The notes under the pieces are model-generated. The model ran no database searches. It had not been told where the DNA came from and was given only the letters and a program-made list of their open reading frames with translations. From an uncultured Pelagibacteraceae bacterium (GTDB lineage: Bacteria > Pseudomonadota > Alphaproteobacteria > Pelagibacterales > Pelagibacteraceae): DNA of 64,000 bases. Position numbers and translations under genes: made by a program. The DNA is taken from NCBI GenBank assembly GCA_902596325.1, contig CACJTN010000004.1:1-64000 (forward strand), written 5' to 3'. Every line of letters begins with the position of its first letter. The stretch's first letter is position 1. This document shows, piece by piece, positions 33,089-42,616 of the stretch.

Positions 33089-35036
33089 TATGCAAATTTT
33101 CTAAATAGTTTTCGATTTCTTGAATATTTTTAAGTTTTTTTGAACAGGTTTGATTTTGACAAATTACAGTGAAAAATTCATTTTCATTTTCTTTATGAAT
33201 TATAGAGGCATTACTCAAATAGTTTATGTTTAATTTATTTATTATATTTTTATAATTTTTAAATTCTCCATTAAAAGTTATAGTAGTATTTTTCTCACAA
33301 ATACTTATATTTTTTATAAAACTGAACATTTGAGAAAAATTGTAGTTGATATAAGAGTTAAAAGTTTTACTTAATAAATCAATTTTTTCATTCCAATCTT
33401 TTTTACCAGTAATATTTTTTAATTTGTTACAAACTATTAAATATACACTATTTCCATTGGGTATATTATTGTCAGAAATATCTATTGGATTAACGAATAA
33501 ATCATTATTTTTGACAATATTTTTTTGAAGAAGTTTATATTCAGTATTATAGAAAAGATCCCATGCTTTAAGCATTAATTCTTGGCAAATATTTAATGAC
33601 TCAGAGTCGTTTTCAAGTTCATATAATGTTATTAACAATAAGCACAAATAGACATAATCTTCTAAAAATACTTTTATTTCACCGTTATTTTTTTCATAGC
33701 AATGATAAATATTATTATGAAGTTTTTTTAACAATTTTTTAGATAATACAATGGTATTATCATAGAGTTTTATATCATTTGTTACCAATGAAGAGAGAAG
33801 ATTTGAGTATAACCAAAAACAATTGAGATCTGTTTGTACTTTATTATCAAAAAAAGGTTTAATTCGTTTATCTCTCTCTTTTTTTAAAATTTCTTTTGCA
33901 ATTTCTAATTCAATTAATTCTTGACTGTTAAGTTTAATATTTTCTTTTTCAGAAAATATATTTACCCCTTCAAAGTTACCACTTTCAGAAATATCATAAG
34001 TCTTTTTAATTATATCAAATTTATCACCAAGTATTTCAATCAAATTTTTATAATTCCACGTATAATATTTTCCTTCAATACCTTCACTATCAGCATCAAG
34101 TGCCGAACCTAAAAAGTTATCTTCAGTAATAAATTCTGTATTTATAAATTTAATAGTTTGTTTTAATTTATTTTCTAAATATTTGGATTTAAATCTATCA
34201 AGATAGTGACTTAATAGAATGATATATTGAATATTATCATACAGCATTTTTTCAAAATGTGGGATAATCCATTTTTCGTCAACTGTATATCTAGATATGC
34301 CTCCGCCCAAATGATCATAAATTCCTTTTGATGAAATTTTTATAAGTAAAGTTTCTACTGGTTTTAAAAATTTTGAATTTTTATTGTTATTAAAGAAATA
34401 AAATAATGTTTGAAAAACATAGAACTGAGGAAATTTAGGTGCGCCTTTAAATCCACCATTTTCATCATCTAAGTACTGAAGAATTTTATCTGCATAAGGC
34501 TCAAGGTCTTGCTTTAATACCGCATTTTTTCTGTGAAGATCTTTAAAAACTATTTGAAGTTGCGAGACTTGAGAAATTATTTTATCGCGATTTTCTTTGT
34601 ATACTTTCGAAACATTTAATAGAACCTGATTAAAGCTAGGTCTGCCATTCACTTCTTTTGGGGGAAAATAGGTTCCACCAGTAAAGGGCACTCCATTCTC
34701 ATCTAGAAACATAGAGAGGGGCCATCCACCTTGGGCACCAGTTAAAATGCTTAAGCTCTTTTGAAAAATGTTGTCTAAGTCGGGTCTTTCTTCTCTATCA
34801 ACTTTTATGTTTATAAATTCTTCATTTAATATTTTTGCTGTTTCAATATTTTCGAAACTTTCATGAGCCATAACATGACACCAGTGACAACTAGAATACC
34901 CTACACTTAAAAAAATTGGTTTTTTCTCACTGCGTGCTTTTTCTAATGAGATTTTGTTCCATGCAAACCATTCAACAGGATTATCTGCATGTTGCTTTAA
35001 ATATGGACTACTCTCATTTTTAAGTTGATTTGACAA
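33078..35036 (-). CDS. DUF255 thioredoxin-domain protein (YyaL/SPATA20-like)
   Basis: This 652-residue protein has the DUF255 N-terminal thioredoxin-like domain: LKNESSPYLKQHADNPVEWF, the Cys50-x-x-Cys53 active site in SSCHWCHVMAHESF, VDREERPDLDNIFQ and GGWPLSMFLDENGVPFTGGTYFPP. A six-hairpin, glycosidase-like domain follows: GGISRYTVDEKWIIPHFEKMLYDN and SALDADSEGIEGKYYTW. The family is widespread from bacteria to human SPATA20, but its reaction is unknown. The length is slightly shorter than the common 670-700. It starts one base after the HD-domain gene and overlaps the EamA gene. Confidence 0.9.
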   Translation of the reverse strand: MSNQLKNESSPYLKQHADNPVEWFAWNKISLEKARSEKKPIFLSVGYSSCHWCHVMAHESFENIETAKILNEEFINIKVDREERPDLDNIFQKSLSILTGAQGGWPLSMFLDENGVPFTGGTYFPPKEVNGRPSFNQVLLNVSKVYKENRDKIISQVSQLQIVFKDLHRKNAVLKQDLEPYADKILQYLDDENGGFKGAPKFPQFYVFQTLFYFFNNNKNSKFLKPVETLLIKISSKGIYDHLGGGISRYTVDEKWIIPHFEKMLYDNIQYIILLSHYLDRFKSKYLENKLKQTIKFINTEFITEDNFLGSALDADSEGIEGKYYTWNYKNLIEILGDKFDIIKKTYDISESGNFEGVNIFSEKENIKLNSQELIELEIAKEILKKERDKRIKPFFDNKVQTDLNCFWLYSNLLSSLVTNDIKLYDNTIVLSKKLLKKLHNNIYHCYEKNNGEIKVFLEDYVYLCLLLITLYELENDSESLNICQELMLKAWDLFYNTEYKLLQKNIVKNNDLFVNPIDISDNNIPNGNSVYLIVCNKLKNITGKKDWNEKIDLLSKTFNSYINYNFSQMFSFIKNISICEKNTTITFNGEFKNYKNIINKLNINYLSNASIIHKENENEFFTVICQNQTCSKKLKNIQEIENYLENLHNVK

Positions 35037-35037
35037 A

Positions 35038-35595
35038 TTAAAAATGACTATACGGTTTTCTAGAGAATATTTTTTTTACCATCGGCGCGAAATAATCTAA
35101 TGGTAAACTCTTATAATTTGGATCAAATGAGGACTGATCATATTTTTCACAAAAATCTACTGTAGCTTGATAAAACTCATGATCTTTGTACTTGTCTCTT
35201 AAATTTCTATTCTTACCAAGATGATGTGCGTAATAATAAGCCTGAAATTCTCCATGCTTTTCAATAATCCAATGAGTTTTCTCTGAAACATAAGGTTTTA
35301 AAATAGTTGCTGCATATTCTGAGTGGTTCATTGGAGCCAGTTCATCGCCAATATCATGTAACAATGTAGCAACTACCATTTCTTCACTTTCTCCAGCTCT
35401 TAATGCTCTTGTAGCACTTTGTAGAGAATGTTCTAACCTACTTACTTGATAACCTTCTAGTGTTTCGGTTAGGCCAGACATAAATTTGATAATTCTATCA
35501 GCTGTTTGACCAACATATTTTTGTTCATGCTCGTCTAAAAATAAATAGTCATCCTTAGTTCCTTTTTTCATTTCTGTGAAGCTAACTTTTTTCAT
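35038..35595 (-). CDS. HD-domain protein of the mixed-valent diiron oxygenase (PhnZ-like) type
   Basis: This 185-residue HD-domain protein keeps the six candidate ligands of PhnZ-type diiron oxygenases: His56 (SRLEHSLQSA), His80-Asp81 (ATLLHDIGDEL), His91 (NHSEYAA), His114 (EKHGEFQAYYY) and Asp153 (KYDQSSFD). PhnZ and MIOX oxidise phosphonates and inositol. The Tyr-x-x-Glu pair that PhnZ uses for aminophosphonates is not present ahead of His56, where the sequence reads LEGYQVSRLEH. I infer an oxygenase with another substrate, or a phosphohydrolase. It lies one base after purF and one before DUF255. Confidence 0.72.
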   Translation of the reverse strand: MKKVSFTEMKKGTKDDYLFLDEHEQKYVGQTADRIIKFMSGLTETLEGYQVSRLEHSLQSATRALRAGESEEMVVATLLHDIGDELAPMNHSEYAATILKPYVSEKTHWIIEKHGEFQAYYYAHHLGKNRNLRDKYKDHEFYQATVDFCEKYDQSSFDPNYKSLPLDYFAPMVKKIFSRKPYSHF

Positions 35596-35596
35596 T

Positions 35597-37060
35597 CTAG
35601 TTATTTGATCCAGTGCTTAATAATGATAATTGAGTAATTTTTTCTTCACCTAACTCATCAATAATTTTTATAGGATAATCACCTGTAAAATAATGATCAG
35701 TAAGTTGTGGGAACTCATTATTTCTTTTTTCATAACCTATTGCTTTATACAATCCATCTATTGATAGAAACTTTAGCGACTTTGCTTTTACATATTGACA
35801 TATTTCATCTACTGACATGTTTGCTGCAAGTAATTCTTTTTTTGATGGCATATCTATGCCGTAAAAGTCTGGATATTTTATTTCCGGACTTGCTATTCTC
35901 AAATGCACTTCTTTCGCTCCTGCTTCATATAACATGTTCACTATTTTATAAGAGGTTGTCCCTCTAACTAATGAGTCATCTACTAAAACAACTATTTTAT
36001 TTTTAATAGATGATTTGTTAGCATTTAATTTAAGTTTTACTCCAAGACTTCTAATCTTTTGAGCAGGCTCAATGAAAGTCCGGCCCACATAATGATTTCT
36101 TATTAGTCCTAAATCAAATTTTATATTTTTACTTTGACTATATCCAATTGCTGCTGCATTACCAGAGTCTGGAACAGGCACTACCAAATCTGCTTTTATC
36201 TTATCTTCTTTTGAGAGCTCTGCACCAAGCTTTTTTCTATACTCATATGCGGTAATCCCATCTAATAAACTGTCAGGTCTTGAAAAATATATGTATTCAA
36301 ATATGCAAGGTCTTTTTTTTCTTAAAGGAAAAGGTTTTAAACTTTTTAACTCATCATCTTCAATATAAACAACTTCACCATTTTCAACTTCCCTAATAAA
36401 TTTTGCTCCAATAATATCTAACGCACATGTTTCAGATGTAAATACGTATGAATTTTTCAATTTTCCAATCACCAAAGGTCTTATTCCGTGTGGGTCTCTA
36501 ACACCTATTAATGTATTTTGAGCAATCATGACTAAAGCATATCCACCTTGAATTTGAAATAATGTATCAATAATTTTATCTATGGTTGTTGCTCTTTTTG
36601 ATTTTGCTATAAGTTTTACAATAGTCTCTGTATCTGACGTGGTATAAAAAATTGATCCATTTTCTACCATTTTATTTCTAAGTGTTATTGCATTTGTTAA
36701 GTTACCATTGTGAGAAACTGCAATTCCACCAGCATTTGTATCAGCATAAAAAGGTTGAACATTCCTTAAAGTTGTCCCACCAGTAGTGCTATATCTGTTA
36801 TGACCAATTGCATAATTACCAGGTAATTTACTCAACACTTCTTCGTTATTGAAATTATCTCCAACTAATCCAAATCTTTTTTCAGAGTGGTATTTCATTC
36901 CATCAAATGAAACAATTCCACAACCCTCTTGACCTCTGTGTTGTAAAGCATGCAAACCAAGTGCAGTTAGTGTTGAGGCATCCTTTGTATTACTAATTCC
37001 AAAAACTCCACACTCTTCTTTAAGTTTTGGATTATATATCCTTAATTTTTTCTTTTGCAT
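35597..37060 (-). CDS. purF: amidophosphoribosyltransferase
   Basis: PurF makes phosphoribosylamine from PRPP and glutamine, the first step of purine synthesis. The protein has 487 residues from ATG 37060. The frame is open ten codons further to ATG 37090, inside cvpA. The nucleophile Cys follows a 16-residue leader (KLKEECGVFGIS), so it is probably made as a propeptide form cleaved before Cys. Other motifs are LQHRGQEGCGIVSFDG, GHNRYSTTGG, and the PRPP site VVLVDDSLVRGTTS. It overlaps cvpA by 29 bases, the same cvpA-purF order as E. coli. Confidence 0.95.
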   Translation of the reverse strand: MQKKKLRIYNPKLKEECGVFGISNTKDASTLTALGLHALQHRGQEGCGIVSFDGMKYHSEKRFGLVGDNFNNEEVLSKLPGNYAIGHNRYSTTGGTTLRNVQPFYADTNAGGIAVSHNGNLTNAITLRNKMVENGSIFYTTSDTETIVKLIAKSKRATTIDKIIDTLFQIQGGYALVMIAQNTLIGVRDPHGIRPLVIGKLKNSYVFTSETCALDIIGAKFIREVENGEVVYIEDDELKSLKPFPLRKKRPCIFEYIYFSRPDSLLDGITAYEYRKKLGAELSKEDKIKADLVVPVPDSGNAAAIGYSQSKNIKFDLGLIRNHYVGRTFIEPAQKIRSLGVKLKLNANKSSIKNKIVVLVDDSLVRGTTSYKIVNMLYEAGAKEVHLRIASPEIKYPDFYGIDMPSKKELLAANMSVDEICQYVKAKSLKFLSIDGLYKAIGYEKRNNEFPQLTDHYFTGDYPIKIIDELGEEKITQLSLLSTGSNN

Positions 37061-37574
37061 CTTCTTGTTCTTTTTGGGTTGGAAACTCATTTATAAGATA
37101 GTTGCTACCTTTTTCAACAAAAACAAAAGTAATAGATTTATCAACATTTATAGACCATCTCTCATAATTATAAACTATATCAATAGTTGTAAACACACAA
37201 ACTGCTATGATGTAACTTCTTACGAATCCAAAAAAAAATCCAAATATTTTATCTAGACCCCCCAATCCAGTATATTTTACAGCTTTACTTAAACCTTTAT
37301 TAATAAGTAAAATTATAAATATTATAATTGTAAAAACACTAATTCCTAACAGAATATCTAATATATATTCATTATCTAAAAAATCACTTACATAAGGTTT
37401 TAATTTTGGAAAAATAAAAAGTGTTATTACATAAGCCAAAAGCCATTTACTTGCCGAAAGGATACTTAAAACAAATCCATTTTTGTAGCATTTGATCAAA
37501 GATAAAATAGTAATTATTATATATGCTAAATCAAAAAATGATATTAAATCATTTAAATCTTTTACAAGTTCCAT
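37032..37574 (-). CDS. cvpA: CvpA family membrane protein
   Basis: This 180-residue protein has four hydrophobic segments and CvpA family residues: FFDLAYIIITILSLIKCYKN, GFVLSILSASKWLLAYVIT, GLGGLDKIFGFFFGFVRSYI. CvpA was named for colicin V production and is linked to membrane homeostasis and purF in enterobacteria. It overlaps purF by 29 bases and lies 3 bases after the RND exporter gene. The role in this organism is unknown. Confidence 0.88.
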   Translation of the reverse strand: MELVKDLNDLISFFDLAYIIITILSLIKCYKNGFVLSILSASKWLLAYVITLFIFPKLKPYVSDFLDNEYILDILLGISVFTIIIFIILLINKGLSKAVKYTGLGGLDKIFGFFFGFVRSYIIAVCVFTTIDIVYNYERWSINVDKSITFVFVEKGSNYLINEFPTQKEQEDAKEKIKDI

Positions 37575-37577
37575 TTA

Positions 37578-39953
37578 TTATTTTGTCTTAAAGGGTTTAA
37601 AACTAATTAAGAAACTTGGTAATAATGTTAAAACTAATAACATTGCCAAAAGCATAGCTAACCCTGTAAATATTCCAAAATATATTGTTGGTATAAAGTT
37701 TGATAAAACTAAAATTGAAAATCCAAATACAATAGTGATCGAAGTATTTAATATTGCTACACCTACAGTTGAATGACAAGTTTTTACAGTCTTACTATAA
37801 TCACCAGATTTTAAGAATTCCTCTTTAAATCGATAAATATAATGAATACTGTTATCAACTGCAATTCCTATGGTTATTGCAGCAATAGTTATAGTCATCA
37901 TATCTAAAGGAATGTTAAATATACCAATTATTCCTAATATAAAAAATGCAGCAATAAAGTTAGGTATCACACCAATAAGTGCAAGTTTTAAGTTTCTAAA
38001 TAAAATAATAAACATAAAAAAAATACCTAACATTACAAATCCTAAAGTAAGAATTTGAGATTTAAATAAACTTTGCAATAAATTATTAAATATTATTAAT
38101 ACACCAGCTAATTTATATTCATCCTCGCTTAATTTTATTTCATTTTTCAAATCACTATTAATTTTTTTTATTAATTCATTTCTTCTTAAATTTTTATTAG
38201 AGTCTTTTAACCTCAAACTAATTCTTGCTTCAGAGTCATCTATAGATACGTATGGTGTTACAATTTCTCTTTTAATGTTTTCTGGAAGTTTAGTATATAA
38301 AACTCCAATTTCTAATCCACCTAATGGCTTGTTATTATTTAAACTTTCTGCAACTTTTAATATAGAACTGAAAGAGAGCACTTTACCTACGTGATCTAAG
38401 TTCTCTAAATAATTGTGGACTTTATCAATTTTATCAATTTTATCCTTTGTAAACCAGTATTTACTGTTATCCTCATCCTCATCTCCCCAATCGTCATCTT
38501 CATTGGTTTCTTGGCTTTCCTCTTTAGGAAATTTTAATATTACCTCCAAAGGTGTTGTTCCACCCAATTCCTCATCAATTAGTTTCATTCCCTTGTAGAT
38601 TTCTGTATCTTTATCAAAATAATTAATAAAGCTATTTTCGACTTGTAACTTCGAAATACCAAATAAACTCATCACAACTATTGCAGCAGCGGTGGCAAAA
38701 ATTATATTTTTATTTTTTAAAGTATAATTAGATAGAAAATTAGTTATTTTTGATTTTGTGTCTGATTTTAAACCAAATATATTATTATCACTTGATAGAT
38801 TTATAAATGTTGGCAATAAAGTAAATGTTGTAATCATTGATGTTATTAATCCAATGGTCATCATCCAGCCAAAATCAATAACAGGTTTTATTCCACTAAA
38901 AATTAACGATAAAAAAGCACAAATTGTAGTTAATCCTGTATAGAGGATTGGCAAGAACATTTTATTTGTAGCAATTTCTAATATTTTAATTTTACTTTTG
39001 CTTGGAAATTCATTTTTAATTTGAAGAAATCTTGTACTCAAGTGAATATTCATAGCCATTGTAAGAATTAACATTAAAGCTATAAAGTTTGAGGAAATTA
39101 CAGTAACTTTCCAGCCTAACAACCCTAACATACCTAACATAACAACTACTGAAAAAATACAACTAGAAAGTGGAACTATGATCCAAACAATTTTTTTGAA
39201 AACAAACCACAAAGTTGCAATAATAAAAAGCAAAACTCCAATGCCAAAAATGAAAATATCATTTTTTATAAATGACATCATATCGTCAGCAATCATAGGA
39301 ATTCCTCCTAAATATATTTTAGAGTCTTTGCTATAATCTTTTATAACTTTTCTAATCTCTTTAATGTTTTCATGATTTTTCTTCTTTCTAGCGTCTTTGT
39401 ATTTTTCCAATTCTTTAGGGTTTAATATGTTTTTTAAATTTTCATCCTTTTTGATGTAAACAATAATTCCTGATGTTTTCCCGTCTTCACTAATTACAAA
39501 ATTTTTGAATACAGGGCTATTTAATATTTCTTTAAAGCCTCTTTCTCTGTCAATACCATCACTTTTTAAAGTACTAAAATTTTTTAATTTTTCGCTTAAC
39601 GTATCATCAGTACTATTAAGTAATGGCACATCAAGTAAAGTTATAACACTGTGAACCCAATCTAAACTTTGAATTTTATATTTTAAGCTTAATAAGTTAT
39701 TTACAGATTTGTCTGATATCATTTTATCATCTGGGGTGTACGTAAGCACTAAAAATTCACGAGCATTGTATCTTTCATTAATTTCGTTTAAATATTTTAG
39801 ATCAGGATCACCATCTAACAACAAAGTTTCCGATGAAGCATCAAGTCTAAAATCTTTCGAAAAGTATATAGACAAAAATAATATTGATACCAATATCAAG
39901 AGCACTGATTTTGGATTGCCAAGTATGTTATTTTGATAAATTTTAGCTAACAT
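37578..39953 (-). CDS. RND superfamily (MMPL-type) exporter
   Basis: This 791-residue protein has the RND plan: one N-terminal helix, a large periplasmic loop, five or six helices, a second loop and the last six helices. Recognisable parts are RLDASSETLLLDGDPDLKYL, MAMNIHLSTRFLQI, and TIAAITIGIAVDNSIHYIYR, which contains the proton-relay Asp. The family (MMPL/HpnN-like) moves lipids, hopanoids or other hydrophobic compounds; the cargo is unknown. The second periplasmic loop has a strongly acidic patch near residue 480 (NEDDDWGDEDEDN), an unusual feature. It is upstream of cvpA-purF and downstream of dnaB. Confidence 0.88.
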   Translation of the reverse strand: MLAKIYQNNILGNPKSVLLILVSILFLSIYFSKDFRLDASSETLLLDGDPDLKYLNEINERYNAREFLVLTYTPDDKMISDKSVNNLLSLKYKIQSLDWVHSVITLLDVPLLNSTDDTLSEKLKNFSTLKSDGIDRERGFKEILNSPVFKNFVISEDGKTSGIIVYIKKDENLKNILNPKELEKYKDARKKKNHENIKEIRKVIKDYSKDSKIYLGGIPMIADDMMSFIKNDIFIFGIGVLLFIIATLWFVFKKIVWIIVPLSSCIFSVVVMLGMLGLLGWKVTVISSNFIALMLILTMAMNIHLSTRFLQIKNEFPSKSKIKILEIATNKMFLPILYTGLTTICAFLSLIFSGIKPVIDFGWMMTIGLITSMITTFTLLPTFINLSSDNNIFGLKSDTKSKITNFLSNYTLKNKNIIFATAAAIVVMSLFGISKLQVENSFINYFDKDTEIYKGMKLIDEELGGTTPLEVILKFPKEESQETNEDDDWGDEDEDNSKYWFTKDKIDKIDKVHNYLENLDHVGKVLSFSSILKVAESLNNNKPLGGLEIGVLYTKLPENIKREIVTPYVSIDDSEARISLRLKDSNKNLRRNELIKKINSDLKNEIKLSEDEYKLAGVLIIFNNLLQSLFKSQILTLGFVMLGIFFMFIILFRNLKLALIGVIPNFIAAFFILGIIGIFNIPLDMMTITIAAITIGIAVDNSIHYIYRFKEEFLKSGDYSKTVKTCHSTVGVAILNTSITIVFGFSILVLSNFIPTIYFGIFTGLAMLLAMLLVLTLLPSFLISFKPFKTK

Positions 39954-39976
39954 TAAATTAGCTTATATAATTAAAA

Positions 39977-41392
39977 TTAATTATTTTGAATATCTTTAAA
40001 TTTTGTAAACATTGGCTCAAATTCAAGAAATACGTTACCTGTTGGACCGTGCCTTTGTTTTCCTACAATTATTTCAGCCATATTAGAGACTTCACTCATT
40101 TTTGCTTGCCATTCAGCATATTCAACTGTAGCAGGTCTTGGTTCTTTTCTCTCAAGATAATATGCTTCTCTATAAACAAACATAACTACATCAGCATCTT
40201 GCTCGATCGATCCAGACTCCCTTAAATCTGCTAATACAGGTTTGTTATTATCTCTTTGCTCTACCGCTCTTGAAAGCTGCGATAATGCTAATACTGGAAC
40301 TGACAATTCTTTTGCTAAAGCCTTCAAGCCTTGTGTGATTTCAGAAATTTCTTGAACTCTTCCATCACGTCTTGAGTTTACAGCAGTCATCAATTGGATA
40401 TAGTCAACTACTATTAAATCTAATCCATAAATTCTTTTCATTCTTCTTGCTCTATTGCACAAAGCAGCAATACTTATTGCTGGTGTTTCATCAATATATA
40501 ACGGAAGTTCTGAAATATCCTTTGAAGTCTCTATAAATTTGTCAAATTGATCCTCTGAAATTCTACCTCTTCTAATATCATTAGATTTTATTCTGGATTG
40601 TTCAGCTAATATTCTGGTAGAAAGCTGTTCAGAAGACATTTCAAGTGAAAAAAATGCTACAGATGTTTTTTTACCATCTTGTTGAAATTTTTTTGCTGCA
40701 TTAAATGCGATATTTGTTGCTAAGGCAGTTTTACCCATCGAAGGTCTTCCAGCAATAATTAATAGGTCAGACTTGTGTAGACCTCCAAGTTTTTCGTCTA
40801 AGTCTCTTAATCCTGTAGGTACTCCAACTATTCCCTCATCATTTTTGTATGCTGTGGAAGCCATATCAATTGTTAACTTTAATGCTTCATCAAACTTGAC
40901 GATTGTATTTGAGAAAGAACCTTTTTCTGCTAGATCAAATAAAGATTTTTCAGAATTTTCTATTATAGTTTGACTATTTATATCGATATCATTTAATTTA
41001 GCAGTATCAATTATTTCTTCAGAGAGTTTTATAAGTTGTCTCTTTACATACAAATCATAAACAATTTTTGAATATTCAATCGCCTGTCTATTCGATGTAG
41101 AAAATTTTGTTATTTTAACTAAATATTCGGGTATATTAATTTTGTCCTCATCATTTTCAAAATGATTTTTTAAAGTTATTGGATTAGCTAACATGCCGCT
41201 ATATATTAATTTTTCTATAGCACTAAATATTCTTTGATGCATTGGATCGTAAAAATTTTTTGAGCTTACAAAAGTATTTATTTCGTCAAATATTTCGTTT
41301 GAAATTAGTATTGATCCAATAATTGACTGCTCTGCTTCAATATTATTAGGCAACTCTTCAATTTTATTTTTAACTAAATCTAGTTGAGCCAT
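39977..41392 (-). CDS. dnaB: replicative DNA helicase DnaB
   Basis: DnaB unwinds DNA at the replication fork. The 471-residue protein has the N-terminal primase-binding domain (EAEQSIIGSILISNEIFDEI), Walker A AGRPSMGKTALA near residue 216, VAFFSLEMSSEQLSTRI, Walker B LDLIVVDYIQLM, and SQLSRAVEQRDNKKP-like LSQLSRAVEQRDNNKPVLAD. The gene follows rplI by 72 bases, the standard rpsF-rpsR-rplI-dnaB order. No intein is present. The 72-base gap holds a weak stem (caagt/acttg) and no clear terminator. Confidence 0.96.
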   Translation of the reverse strand: MAQLDLVKNKIEELPNNIEAEQSIIGSILISNEIFDEINTFVSSKNFYDPMHQRIFSAIEKLIYSGMLANPITLKNHFENDEDKINIPEYLVKITKFSTSNRQAIEYSKIVYDLYVKRQLIKLSEEIIDTAKLNDIDINSQTIIENSEKSLFDLAEKGSFSNTIVKFDEALKLTIDMASTAYKNDEGIVGVPTGLRDLDEKLGGLHKSDLLIIAGRPSMGKTALATNIAFNAAKKFQQDGKKTSVAFFSLEMSSEQLSTRILAEQSRIKSNDIRRGRISEDQFDKFIETSKDISELPLYIDETPAISIAALCNRARRMKRIYGLDLIVVDYIQLMTAVNSRRDGRVQEISEITQGLKALAKELSVPVLALSQLSRAVEQRDNNKPVLADLRESGSIEQDADVVMFVYREAYYLERKEPRPATVEYAEWQAKMSEVSNMAEIIVGKQRHGPTGNVFLEFEPMFTKFKDIQNN

Positions 41393-41464
41393 TAATAATT
41401 CAAGATATTAAACTATTAACATAGCATCAAGTATTAATAAAACTTGGGGAAAAAAGTGTATAAG

Positions 41465-41923
41465 TTAAGCTTTTTCTTCCTCGGGAAGAACATTAATAAA
41501 TATGGTAAATTGTACTTCTGTATGTAGAGAAACTATTACTTTAAACTTACCTAAGGATTTGATTTCTTTAGTAGGTTGTATCAAAGAGGATTTAATTTCC
41601 AAATTCTCTTTTGACATAATTAAGTTTGAAATTTCTGTGGGCTTTACTGAACCGTATAATTCTTTATTTTCTGTACTGAGTTTTTTTATGTCATAAGTCT
41701 TATTTTGTATTTTATCTGATATTTCTTTAGCTATCTTTTTTCTTTCTAAATCTTTCTTTCCTAATTCCTTTTTAATTTTATCCACTTCTTCTATATTTTT
41801 CTTTGAAGCAAATAGTGCTTTTTTTTGAGATATAAGATAATTTCTTGCATAACCTCTTTTAACGTCAATTATTTCACCTATAGAGCCTATTTTCCCAATA
41901 TTTTCTAAAAGTATGACCTTCAT
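41465..41923 (-). CDS. rplI: 50S ribosomal protein L9
   Basis: L9 is recognised by [20 protein letters not shown] and VKRGYARNYLISQKKALFAS at the N-terminal domain, a long lysine-rich connecting helix and a C-terminal domain ending in VIVSLHTEVQFTIFINVLPE. The 152-residue length is normal. Its start overlaps the rpsR stop by one base, so the two are translationally coupled. No unusual feature is seen. Confidence 0.95.
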   Translation of the reverse strand: MKVILLENIGKIGSIGEIIDVKRGYARNYLISQKKALFASKKNIEEVDKIKKELGKKDLERKKIAKEISDKIQNKTYDIKKLSTENKELYGSVKPTEISNLIMSKENLEIKSSLIQPTKEIKSLGKFKVIVSLHTEVQFTIFINVLPEEEKA

Positions 41924-42189
41924 TATATCAAACCTAGATTTCTAGCTCTTTTAATGGACGTCGATAATTCTCTTTGTTTTTTTTGAGATACTGACGTAAT
42001 TCTTGATGGTAGAATTTTCCCATTTTCAGTTACATATTTTTTTAATAACCTAACATTTTTGTAATCTATCTTTGGAGCTCCTTTACCAGATAATGGACAC
42101 TTTTTTTTAAATTTAAATTTATTTGGTTGAAAAATGCTAAGTTTTGAAAAATTGCTCTGGGACTGTTTTTTTCTATTTTTTTTCATCAT
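41923..42189 (-). CDS. rpsR: 30S ribosomal protein S18
   Basis: S18 has 88 residues with the core [20 protein letters not shown] and [20 protein letters not shown], followed by [10 protein letters not shown] cysteine is present in [11 protein letters not shown]. The N-terminal extension before the core is longer than the E. coli form and basic. Two adjacent ATG codons are possible starts. It overlaps the rpsF end by 17 bases and rplI by one base. Confidence 0.95.
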   Translation of the reverse strand: MMKKNRKKQSQSNFSKLSIFQPNKFKFKKKCPLSGKGAPKIDYKNVRLLKKYVTENGKILPSRITSVSQKKQRELSTSIKRARNLGLI

Positions 42190-42529
42190 TATTTAGTTTG
42201 TCTTGTTTCTCCGTTTTATTAAAAAAATTTTCTTCGAGGTCAAATTTTTTAACTTTAACTGTTAAATACCTTAACAAATTTTTATCTATTTTTTCATTTT
42301 TCTCTAATTCATTAATCATTTTGCCGTGTCCCTCTAGTTTAAAATGTATAAAGTTCCCTTTTTTGTTGTTTTTAATAATATATGACAATTGCATTAAACC
42401 CCAGTCTTCTGTTTTTACAATATTACCATCAAATTTCTCAATAATTTTTGTATATTTCTCTTTTAACTGGTTGATTTGATTTTGCGTTGTATCTTGTCTA
42501 GCTACAATTGTATGTTCGTATAAATTCAT
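42173..42529 (-). CDS. rpsF: 30S ribosomal protein S6
   Basis: S6 has 118 residues: [40 protein letters not shown] and the [12 protein letters not shown]-like [13 protein letters not shown] segment. A short lysine/aspartate-rich tail follows. It leads the rpsF-rpsR-rplI-dnaB transcript and is divergent from fabD. No ssb or priB gene lies between rpsF and rpsR. Confidence 0.95.
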   Translation of the reverse strand: MNLYEHTIVARQDTTQNQINQLKEKYTKIIEKFDGNIVKTEDWGLMQLSYIIKNNKKGNFIHFKLEGHGKMINELEKNEKIDKNLLRYLTVKVKKFDLEENFFNKTEKQDKLNNDEKK

Positions 42530-42561
42530 ATTTATTCTTTTATAAAAAATGAGGATATACT

Positions 42562-42569
42562 ATTATAAT
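42562..42569. promoter_or_regulatory. symmetric -10 element between rpsF and fabD
   Basis: ATTATAAT gives a perfect TATAAT on both strands (plus 42564-42569, minus 42567-42562). It lies in the 87-base divergent gap about 33 bases before rpsF and 48 before fabD, at plausible promoter distance for both. No strong -35 is evident on the plus side. Confidence 0.4.
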
Positions 42570-42616
42570 TCTTTAATTACAATACTTAAAAATATATAAA
42601 ATTTAGATTATTTTAA

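Noticed and set aside
33921-34112. A 63-residue plus-strand frame inside the DUF255 gene
   Set aside because: It is antisense, Phe/Ile-rich and has no ribosome binding site; it is a shadow frame.
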